Below, piece by piece: positions 22,001 through 30,656 of a DNA stretch of 64,000 nucleotides. The stretch comes from Triangularia verruculosa (Eukaryota; Ascomycota; Sordariomycetes; Sordariales; Podosporaceae). Numbering within the stretch: position 1 is the first letter of the stretch; every line of letters starts with the position of its first letter. The stretch lies in the NCBI GenBank assembly GCA_033296885.1, contig MU863877.1, positions 372,001 to 436,000 on the forward strand, read 5' to 3'. A program made the position numbers and the translations under genes. The notes beneath the pieces were generated by a model. That model was not told the DNA's origin, made no database searches, and saw only the letters and a program-made list of their open reading frames with translations.

Positions 22001-24880
22001 GGGCACCATGCTGCCGCCTGAGGAATGTCAACTCGGCAAATTTGGACACAAAGATGCCCAACAGTCTGTGAACAGCAAGTCAGTCTTGTTCAAAAATAAA
22101 ACTAAGCCTGTGACTCACTTGTCCATTCCAATTAGAGTATTAAGCCATGTCTTGACCGTCATAAAGAGTTGCGTCCTTTCATCCGCAAGAGAATCCAGCA
22201 TCAGAAATAACGGCCGAGTGAGCATGACCTCATAGTTGTCCATGCCCCCTAGCCGGGGAATCTTTTCGCCATTTGGCGTCTTTGGCGCTCGGCGGTCTAC
22301 TCCAGAAGGATTATCCTGAAGACTGTGCGACCAAAGCACGCAGAAACTCCGGCCAGGGTCAGCAGACCTTTGGGCATATGTACCAGCGATGTCATGCTCG
22401 AGCATTAGTGAGCAAATAGCTGCCTCTATGTCCCGATTTAGAGGGGTTAAAGCGGTCTGAAGCAACCATAGGCTGCGGACTGTCTCGACGTGATACTTCG
22501 GCTCAGACGCGGCCAGGAAACTCCATGCGTGTCTCACCAGAGGCACGACGAGTGCTGAGAGGTCCTCTGGTGCGATTCGACTTAGGGTATAAAGATGCGA
22601 TGCTAGCGAAATTACTGAAGAATATGTTTGAAAAGGTACTGTTGTCTCGCTGGAGAGACAATCATGAAGGGCGGCGAGTAGTTTCTTGGTGTCAAGATAT
22701 AGGTTTGTAGGTGCTTTGGAGAGAACCAGCATGAACACGCGAGTTTTGATGGCCACATTGGCCCCTGAACCGGTCTGGCCAAGGCTCTCGCATACAAGGT
22801 TGCAAGCCTTTTGTAGTAGGAGCTCTGCCACGTTCTGCGGAGCATAAGGGGGTTGGCTGGCCTCTAGATTACCTTGATCGGTGACATAGAATGTTTTGAT
22901 CTTTTGGTAGAGCTCCAGATTCGGTGTAGCAGCCAGAACTTTTGACTCGATTGGAGGGTTGGACTTGTTCCCCGAGTCCGGGAAAAATGCTCGCTCAGGT
23001 ACCAACTCAAGCAAGCTTGCCGCGATCTCCAAGGCCTGCTCAGAGAGGCTGCTCGTCCACCTGTCTGGACCATTTGTGGCGCTGTCCTTTTCTCGGGCCT
23101 CCTCTATCATGCACGAGATGGCTAGGACTGTGAGAGGGGCGTGGATAGTGATCATTTCTTCCTCTCTAACATTGAAGTGTGTCAGGATGAACTTGACGAG
23201 GTCAAACTTGGCACCACGGTCCGCAGCCGGGAGCTCGCCGGAACTTATAGCCTGAGCCATGAGTGACAACATCTCGCTATAGATGAGGCCGCTCTCGACT
23301 CCATCGAAAAAGACGCTAGCACTTCGCAGAACTTCGGTAAAATCCGCCTTGCTCGCTGCTTTCTCCTTGAATTTCTTGACGCTGTCTACAATGGACATGA
23401 AGACTTCGGGGACTACCAAGCCGCCAATTTCCCATCGGTCCATCAGCGACAGGCATATCCGGTAGGGTCTCGCTCTCTCGCTTGGGTTGTTTCCAGCTTC
23501 TGACTTGATCATGCTCAGCAGTGCTCTCGTTAGAGGCTGCAGCCCATACTCCTCGAAATAGTTTGTTCTTGATGAGAAAAAGTGAGGCTGTGCTGTGGCC
23601 GAAGTCGGTGAATCAAGCGCGCCTTCGTGCTCAGCAGAAGCTGCCGGCTCAGGTCCAAGTAACCATGACCATAACCGTCTGTTCAAGCTCATGTCTCTTC
23701 GTACGGTAACTCCGACAGCTGCGCGGAGAAGTAGTTCAAGGTCACCAGCCTTGGCGCGAGTCTGGAGTACCTCAGAGTTCAGCGGGAGATGTGTCACGAG
23801 GAGATCCAAGTATCCACGCTGGATCAATAGTTGGTCATCGACTAGACCGGCCGCGAAGCTGCGTATGAGTAAACCTGGTTCAGGAGATGTAACAAGCTGA
23901 GAGAGCTTAGCTGCCTCGCCATCACTTTCGGACTTGGTCCCCTCTGGTGTTACTGAGCTACCCAGCCTTGGGAGCAGCCTCGACAAGTATGCCAGCGCGC
24001 CTGTCCTTCTGCTTTGACCTGTGATAGATGCTAGGAAGAAGCATTGCCAGAAGAAGTCATCGCCAGTGGAATGTGCTGTTGTGATTTCTTCACTCCCAGG
24101 GGGGCGAATCGCAACCTTGAAGCGTTCGAGAAGCTTCAACGTCCGTTCGAAGTCCTCGCTGGTCTCCTCCTCCAACCCAGGCAAAAGCGCAAGTACAATC
24201 GACTTCATAGCGGGACGTAACGAACGGGGATCGATATCCAAGAAGTGGCGCTCGAGTAGGTCTAGGAACGGGGCACGAACGGAAAGCGAAGCAAACGAGA
24301 GCACCGAGGCGAGGCCGGGAAGGTACAGCGGTAAATCTTTCGATAGGCCATCTTTACCTATGACAGTAAAGACGTAGTTGTAGACTTCCAGAGCCTTTTG
24401 GTGCACGCCCGAGGGCAGGGAGGGGTTCAGACATTGCGACAGGCGCTTTGCGACGGTAGCCTTGGCGGGGATGGTGGTGATGCTCGACGATCGTGCTTGT
24501 AGGGCCTATTGTCGCATATGAGTAACCCACCCACAATTACTTCTGTTTACCATATATATATCGCTTCAGGATGTTTGGAAATACCCACCTTGAGCAGGCG
24601 GTTGAGGAACGAGATGTAGTCGGCCCATTCCTGCAGGGCCGTCTCGAAGAGGGAGAGAGCTCGGTCGATACCGTTTGCATACTTGCGGTAGTGTTTGTCT
24701 TTTGGCGGCGCATCTTCTGGAGACAGAGAAGCGGTATAATTAGCAACCCAAGCTTCCTATGGCTGTCCTGGAAAAGGCAAATGTACCACTCCCAAGCTGG
24801 TTCCTCCACTGTCGCGGCACTGGCGAATCGCGGCCAGAGCTCTCGGGCGAGACGGAGCGCCGACCGTTTTCTAGAGCCAT
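19006..24880 (-). CDS. DOP1: Dopey family protein DOP1/DopA, Golgi-endosome traffic
   Basis: Five exons on the - strand: 24880-24787, 24716-24589, 24505-22119, 22065-21842 and 21791-19006, with introns of 50-83 nt. The total is 5619 nt, 1872 residues, the usual size for Dopey proteins. The conserved Dopey N-terminal domain starts in exon 2 (KDKHYRKYANGIDRALSLFE) and runs to about residue 330 (KALEVYNYVF, LPLYLPGL). The rest is HEAT-like helical repeats. Dopey proteins work with Mon2 and the Neo1-type lipid flippase on Golgi and endosome membranes; A. nidulans DopA is needed for normal development. A six-residue Gln run in the last exon (about 20214-20232) is the only low-complexity patch. Exon 1 codes just 31 residues. 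It is divergent from MON1 and tail-to-tail with the kinase. Confidence 0.93.
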
Positions 24881-25387
24881 TGCAGTATCTCGGGGTGTTC
24901 CCTGGTGTGTAGAGGGTCGCTATGGTTGATTCATTGCCGGTGGACAGTCGTATACTCTGGCCGTTACTCTTTGAGGAGCAAATGCGTGGCCTCGGTGTCA
25001 GGTACGGGGGATGATGGTGTGCGGGTAGTGGGCTTTGTGCTGCCTGAAGCCCACCAATCCGGTAACGTCAGCGCTTGTGATTGGCCTAATTCTAGAGCTC
25101 GACCCTGGCTACAGGGTAAAGGCTGAAGCGCTATCTTATCGCCCATATGCCTGTCATCTTGGCATTGCATTAGCGGCCATGCGACCTCGACTGTCGTCAT
25201 TCTGCCCCGTCTCTCGTCTGAAGACGTCCATCCAAGCGCGACACCGCGTCCAGGCCAGCGACATCTCCCTGGCTACAGCTATTACCACCTGAGATTTATG
25301 ATGAGAGAGCTGTTGTTGAGATATTGCGGGCCACATACACGAACGGGAGGATAATGAGCGGCTGAGCCGACAGGCAGCACATACACA
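24881..25387. promoter_or_regulatory. Bidirectional promoter region DOP1 / MON1
   Basis: 507 bases between two divergent start codons. It contains CCAAT on both strands (25054-25058, and the inverted box TGATTGGCC at 25078-25086) and the GATA-type 14-mer AGCGCTATCTTATC at 25127-25140 that is also present in the NOP14 divergent region. No clear TATA box. Confidence 0.6.
25078..25086 (-). promoter_or_regulatory. Inverted CCAAT box between DOP1 and MON1
   Basis: TGATTGGCC, identical to the boxes at 3750 and 39840. It lies about 300 bases upstream of MON1 and 200 bases upstream of DOP1, a plausible HAP/NF-Y site. Assigned by motif alone. Confidence 0.45.
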
Positions 25388-27331
25388 ATGGCTCAAGACA
25401 CAGCGGAACCACCAGTCACGAGCAACCATGAGACCGGATCAGGTCAAGAGACCCAGGACAGCAATGCCGCTTCATCGCCATCTCCATCACCTCCGCCGCC
25501 ACCATTACCCCCTCGCCGAAAGGTATCAGGTGAAGCGCCGCACCAAGTAGGAGGCCAGTTACAGTCAAAGCCAACCACAGCAGTCTCATCAATAGACATC
25601 TCAACCCTCTCCTTCCCCGATGGATCCAGGGGAACATTTCCAACCCCCTCAGTCGGAAGCGGGCCTTCACCACTGAATAGCGGATATGGAACCCCATCAC
25701 GAGACTCATCGGGCGACAACCTCACCGATTCAATGAGCGTCATGAGCTTTGCGCCCACCACCCGTGCCCCAGGCGATCTGGCCAGCCTCGTAGCCGGCGA
25801 GTTCAATAGGAAAAGCCGAGCATGGAACCTCTTGCGGTCACAGTCAGAAACCGTCCAACCGTTTGAAGCAATCGAGTTCGGAGATGCCGGTGAACTCGCC
25901 GGGTTTGAGAGAGAATTTGACAATATTCCCGAAAACAAGACGGACGATGTGAGGTTGTCCATGTGGCAGTCCAAGATGAAGCACTACTTGATTCTCTCCT
26001 CCGCTGGAAAACCAATATACAGTCGACACGGTGATCTAAGTCTAATCAACTCCTCCATGGGCGTCATCCAAACCATCATATCATTCTACGAAGGGGCCAA
26101 GGACCCCCTAATGGGCTTTACCGCTGGCAAGGCACGCTTCGTCGTCTTGACCGCTGGACCACTCTACTTCGTAGCCATTAGCAAGCTCGGAGAAAGCGAT
26201 GCCCAACTACGAGGCCAACTTGAAGCCCTCTACATGCAAATCCTCTCAACACTAACCCTTCCCACCCTCAAAAACATCTTTGTCCACCGTCCCTCCACCG
26301 ACCTTCGCAAACCCCTCGAAGGCACCGAGACCCTCTTATCCTCTCTCGCAGATAGCTTCACCAAAGGCTCCCCCTCCGCCCTTCTCGGCGCCCTGGAATG
26401 CCTCAAACTCCGCAAATCCCAACGCCACGCCATCAACAACATCTTCCTCAAAAACCGCACCGACAAGCTTCTCTACGGGCTCATCGTAGCCGGGGGCAAA
26501 CTCGTCTCCGTCATCCGGCCCAGAAAGCACTCCCTCCACCCCTCCGACCTCCAACTAATCTTCAACATGCTCTTCGAGTCCGGCAGCATCAAATCCGGTG
26601 GCGGCGAATCCTGGATCCCTATATGCCTCCCAGCCTTCAACAACAGCGGCTACCTCTACATGTACGTCTCGTTCTTCGATAACGACGACACCACAACCAC
26701 CACCACCAGCAAACCAACCACCACCGACACCCCGACAATACCCGAAGAATCCCCCCTCCCACCGCCACCACCACCACCACAATCCCCCTCCCCAAAACAA
26801 CCACCAGAATCCCCCCAAGAAATCGCCCTTATCCTCATCTCCCCCGACAGGGAATCCTTCTTCCCCTTCTCCTCCCTCCGAACATCCCTCTACTCCTCCC
26901 TCACCAAATCCACCCACCTCCCTCTCATAAGGCAATCCCTCGCCACCCCCCGCCCATCAATATCTTCCATCCTCCCCGGGAGTAACCCCCCACCAATCTC
27001 CCACTTCATCTACAAATCCCGACCAAACGTCCAGTTCGTCATGAGCTCCCTCCAACCGCTCTTCGCCTCTTCGATAGCAAGACGCAGGCTCATGAGCCAG
27101 TACCAAACCCTGCACGCGGCCGTGCACGCGAAGCACTCCCACCTCAAGGTGATCTACTCCGCCGGCGAGGACTGCGCTTCCTTGGGATGGGTGACACCTC
27201 TGTTCGAGTTTTACTGCGTCGCCGGGCCGAATGTTTCCCGGCAGGCGATGACGGAGGCGGCGAATAGAGTGGTGAAATGGGTGGGCAAGGAGGAGGGGAG
27301 GGTATTCATTATTGGCGGTGGTGTTTTCTGA
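25388..27331 (+). CDS. MON1: Vacuolar fusion protein Mon1 (Rab7 GEF subunit)
   Basis: Single exon, 647 residues; the start is the first ATG (MAQDTAEPPV). After a Pro/Ser-rich disordered N terminus (about 1-195) comes the longin-type Mon1 core, opening with MKHYLILSSAGKPIYSRHGD (about 196-215) and continuing with FVVLTAGPLYFVAISKLGES. Mon1 pairs with Ccz1 to activate the Rab GTPase Ypt7/Rab7 on late endosomes, autophagosomes and vacuoles. An unusual Thr/Pro-rich insert (about residues 436-482, poly-Thr then seven prolines) interrupts the second longin-like unit in a place where a surface loop is likely. The coding strand is strongly C-rich from 26200 to 27060 and G-rich in the last 140 bases. 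Adjacent to DOP1 and the Env7-like kinase. Confidence 0.95.
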   Translation: MAQDTAEPPVTSNHETGSGQETQDSNAASSPSPSPPPPPLPPRRKVSGEAPHQVGGQLQSKPTTAVSSIDISTLSFPDGSRGTFPTPSVGSGPSPLNSGYGTPSRDSSGDNLTDSMSVMSFAPTTRAPGDLASLVAGEFNRKSRAWNLLRSQSETVQPFEAIEFGDAGELAGFEREFDNIPENKTDDVRLSMWQSKMKHYLILSSAGKPIYSRHGDLSLINSSMGVIQTIISFYEGAKDPLMGFTAGKARFVVLTAGPLYFVAISKLGESDAQLRGQLEALYMQILSTLTLPTLKNIFVHRPSTDLRKPLEGTETLLSSLADSFTKGSPSALLGALECLKLRKSQRHAINNIFLKNRTDKLLYGLIVAGGKLVSVIRPRKHSLHPSDLQLIFNMLFESGSIKSGGGESWIPICLPAFNNSGYLYMYVSFFDNDDTTTTTTSKPTTTDTPTIPEESPLPPPPPPPQSPSPKQPPESPQEIALILISPDRESFFPFSSLRTSLYSSLTKSTHLPLIRQSLATPRPSISSILPGSNPPPISHFIYKSRPNVQFVMSSLQPLFASSIARRRLMSQYQTLHAAVHAKHSHLKVIYSAGEDCASLGWVTPLFEFYCVAGPNVSRQAMTEAANRVVKWVGKEEGRVFIIGGGVF

Positions 27332-27789
27332 ATAAATATACCATGACTTGAACTACAGGAGAAAGGATTGTGATGGGAGGGGATATAATATTGGGAAGGT
27401 CATAGCTTAAAAGGAAGAATCATAAGTAATGGGCTACATACACCTGTGGACGTGGCAGGTTGTGAACATACACATTGGATTATATAGATACCAAATAACA
27501 CGCTGATACTACGCAACAATGCACCACAGAAACAAGAACAATGTACAAAAGAAATTGATTACCAAGTAATGGTGTATAACCCGCCGTTCACGCTGCTGCT
27601 GCTGCTCTGTACTCCGCTGTTTGTTACAACAACCCCCTTATCCAGTAGAGTAGTCAAAACACAAAAACCAAAACCATAATCCAGAGACATAATCAACCAA
27701 ACACCCCGACAAAAGAAATCTGTCTGTGCAACGAATTCTCCCTTCTACATCCAACCCACATCTGACCTCCCCCCTCACCCAATTTGCCC
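27332..27789. other. Convergent intergenic region MON1 / unknown protein
   Basis: 458 bases between two stop codons, holding both 3' UTRs. Contains a short CTG run near 27591-27604 and AT-rich stretches. No gene seen. Confidence 0.6.
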
Positions 27790-29790
27790 CTAACAAACCC
27801 CCTTCCTCCCATTCTTCCCCCTTTTCTTCCCTGCACCACCAACCACAGCCTCAGTAGTAAAAACCTCCACCCTATCCTTCACCCCAGCACCCCCACCACT
27901 CTGCTGTCCAACACGCCCAATCTCATCCCCCTTAACCCACCAAACCCCTCCCTCCCCTTCCAATCCTTCTTCTTCTTCATCAACCCTCCCGTTCTTCCCC
28001 GTCTTGGTCGTACTACAACTACTCTTAGTCTTCGTCTTCCCCATCGAACTCCCCGTCGCCGCCGTCCACGACGTCGTCCCCGTCCCTGTCCCCGACCCCG
28101 ACCCATTATCCGTTTTCTGCGATGAATTCCTCCCCAGCGTCGGGTTCGTCCCCGTCGACGAAGTCCTCACCGGAATCATCGACGGCTGCGTCGGCATAGT
28201 ACGAACCGCCACCATCATCGATGCGGAAGCAACCGTCGGTTGTTTGATCGGAACAGCAGGCAGCATAAACCCCTCTTTATCCACTCTCAATCCGATCCCT
28301 GACACTGCTGAGTCTGGTTGTTGTTGTTCTCCCTTCCCACCACCACCACCACCCATCTTCCCCTGATGGTGGCTCACCTCATCCCCCATCGTCGAACCCA
28401 CCACCTTATTATTACCACTATTCGACCCCGGCCACGAAAACTGCGTCTGCACCATCCCCAGCCCCTTGCCGTGATTATTGTTGCTATTCAACCCAGCAGC
28501 ACTAGGAGGTCTCACCACCAAACTCCCCTGACTCCTCTGCCTGTTACTCCCCATTCCCATCCCGGCAGGTGTACTACTCCTGCTCCGCCCCTGCAACAAA
28601 CTCTCCATATCACTCATCAAAGTCTTCTTCGGCGGCCCCGGCAAATCAAACGGGTTCCAGCTCGTCCTGCTGTCAAAACTCCCGCACTGCGACCGGTTCC
28701 TGCTCCTCGACCTGTTAAAACTGCCAGACATAAAACTACGTGCCCGCCACCGGCTCGAGTGTCTCTCCGGAATCGCCAGGGGGTGGTGGTGTGCTCCACC
28801 ATGATTATTATTATTATTGTTGTTGATGATATTATAATTGTTGTTGTTGTTGTTGTTGTTGGTATACATCGTCTGCTGACTCGCCCTCGCTCGTGCTTGC
28901 GCTTGATGGACATGAGCCCAGTCCTCTTCATGCGTATACGTGTCCGCAATCGGATGCGGCGAAGTGATAATAACCTGTCGATGATGAGGATGATGATGAT
29001 GATTCAAATTCTGCTGCACCCCCACAAACCCCGACACCGCCGACTCCTGCACCGTCGCTAGCGGTTGTTGTTGCTGTTGTGTCTGACCAGAACCAGGCAG
29101 ATTATTAAAAAAATCAACCGGTACCGGTCCCGACGACCTCGGCGCAGGATGTATCTCACTCGGCGGCAGCACCACCCCCCCGTTCGTCCGAACTTGCTGC
29201 GATGACGACAGTGGCGGGTACGACGCCCGCGGTTGCATAGCCCTCGCAGGAACAACAACAACCGGTCGATGCACCATATCACTCCCCCTATACCTCCCCA
29301 CCCCATCCACCCCATCCCCCCCCTCAACCTCCTCCATCCTCCCCTTCCCTTTATCAACCCTTTTATTCCTCCTCCTCCCCCCACAAATCCTCCTCAACCT
29401 CTCCCCCCACTCCCTAAACCGTTTCCTCATCCCCCCCTTTCTTTCCCCCTTCTCTCTTGTCCTCCCCCTTTTCCCTTCCTGCCCTTGTATCACCTCACCG
29501 TTGTCATCAAACCCCCTCTGACCCGCCGCAGCACCACCACCCAAATCATCATATCCATACCCCTGAACAGGCGGCGCACAAAACTCATCTCCCCCAAACA
29601 CCACCACCACCACCGGCTGCGGCGGCGGCGGCGTCCTCGAGCCGCTAGCCTCCCCCGGTTCATCCGCCTTGATCACCATCCCCCTCCCTCCTCCTCCTCC
29701 TACCACTCTCATCCTCCTCTTCCCACCACCATTCACCCCTCTCAACCGCAACCCCGACGACGACGACGACGACGACGACGATCCTTCCAT
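27790..29790 (-). CDS. Low-complexity basic protein, function unknown
   Basis: Single exon, 666 residues, first ATG at 29790. The protein is almost wholly disordered. It has a Ser run right after the start (nine Ser from GAC/TCG repeats at 29757-29782), Gly-rich and Val-rich patches, a strongly basic segment (about 115-150, including RKRFREWGERLRRICGGRRR), His runs, and two Asn runs (ATT/GTT repeats at 28805-28860). The best candidate for a conserved core is HSSRWRARSFMSGSFNRSRS and the nearby WNPFDLPGPPKKT (about 340-395). No catalytic domain is visible. The long unbroken frame, ATG start and stable G-rich coding strand argue that it is real. A nucleic-acid-binding or scaffold role would be speculation. 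Confidence 0.7.
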   Translation of the reverse strand: MEGSSSSSSSSSGLRLRGVNGGGKRRMRVVGGGGGRGMVIKADEPGEASGSRTPPPPQPVVVVVFGGDEFCAPPVQGYGYDDLGGGAAAGQRGFDDNGEVIQGQEGKRGRTREKGERKGGMRKRFREWGERLRRICGGRRRNKRVDKGKGRMEEVEGGDGVDGVGRYRGSDMVHRPVVVVPARAMQPRASYPPLSSSQQVRTNGGVVLPPSEIHPAPRSSGPVPVDFFNNLPGSGQTQQQQQPLATVQESAVSGFVGVQQNLNHHHHPHHRQVIITSPHPIADTYTHEEDWAHVHQAQARARASQQTMYTNNNNNNNNYNIINNNNNNNHGGAHHHPLAIPERHSSRWRARSFMSGSFNRSRSRNRSQCGSFDSRTSWNPFDLPGPPKKTLMSDMESLLQGRSRSSTPAGMGMGSNRQRSQGSLVVRPPSAAGLNSNNNHGKGLGMVQTQFSWPGSNSGNNKVVGSTMGDEVSHHQGKMGGGGGGKGEQQQPDSAVSGIGLRVDKEGFMLPAVPIKQPTVASASMMVAVRTMPTQPSMIPVRTSSTGTNPTLGRNSSQKTDNGSGSGTGTGTTSWTAATGSSMGKTKTKSSCSTTKTGKNGRVDEEEEGLEGEGGVWWVKGDEIGRVGQQSGGGAGVKDRVEVFTTEAVVGGAGKKRGKNGRKGVC
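28805..28860 (-). repeat. ATT/GTT trinucleotide runs coding poly-Asn
   Basis: Two runs of ATT and GTT on the + strand (AAT/AAC on the coding strand) separated by about 15 bases. They code two Asn blocks in the unknown protein at 27790-29790. Likely length-variable. Confidence 0.85.
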
Positions 29791-30656
29791 TGCCAGAACA
29801 GAACCACTACCCAGTAATCCTCGGCGGCGGTCGAGGGCAGTACTCCTGCCGATGCTGGCGACGCCGGCAGTCGTGCTCTTCTAATCGAAATCTGCTGCGT
29901 ACTTCTTCTCCAATCGACCTCGTCCGTACAAGTGTCGGATGCATGTGGAGATTGGATCGATGGATGGGGAGGTAAGCAAGCAAAACAACAAAAGAATGCC
30001 CAGAGGATATATTTCAAACCAAAAAGAATGAGAGTGCCAAAAATGCTTGTTACCGGAAAAATTTCCCAAGTTGCCGTCCCGTTCGACCTGAATCGACAAG
30101 AAAGACCGGGAGAGAGAGAGAAGAGAAAAAGTGGATGACGAGGGAAAAAAACGAAAGAAAAAAAACTCTATTCCCCCCCTTTGGTTCAGGTACGGCGCGC
30201 CCCAAACTCTGTTGAGAAGGAGAGAGAGAGAGATAAAGGAGGGGAACTCTTCGCCGTTATACCTAGCGGACATTGGCACACCGCCACCGAGTCCTGATTA
30301 CCGCCCGCTGGGCTTAAGTACAGTACCTCTTGCCCATCGGTGCAAGTATTGCGGTTCTGACGTTTCGACATGTCAAAAACATGGACTTGTTCACAGCATC
30401 ACAGCATCACAATGGTAATCTCACAGATCAGTAACGTCCCAAAAACTCATAACAAACTTTCATTAAAACACCCCCCAAACACCCTCGGCCCCCCTGAACG
30501 GCCTGGTATCGATAACCTCTGTTGAAAGGCCATCAACTTAAACTCCGAGTTCAACTCCGTTTCTCCACAGTCTCAGCAGCAAAACAAAAGTGTCAATGAA
30601 AGTGCCAAACGAGCGAATCATCAAAACAAAAGTTCAACCATGACATAACCCCAAGT
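29791..30656. other. Intergenic: leader of the low-complexity gene and 3' UTR of the next
   Basis: 866 bases between two - strand genes. On the - strand it has CT repeats (seen as GA runs at 30109-30125 and 30220-30235) typical of a fungal leader for the gene at 29790. The part beyond 30450 is probably the 3' UTR of the gene ending at 30657. No coding gene seen. Confidence 0.55.

Noticed and set aside
17478..27331. A dedicated operon-like or secondary-metabolite cluster
   Set aside because: Genes are on both strands with their own introns and promoters, and functions are housekeeping. Only loose functional neighbourhood is supported.
24880..27331. DOP1 next to its direct partner MON2
   Set aside because: The neighbour is clearly Mon1 (longin/Rab7 GEF), not Mon2, despite the similar name.
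28318..29384. + strand frames opposite the low-complexity gene
   Set aside because: Arg/Pro/His-rich shadows produced by the microsatellites of the gene on the other strand.
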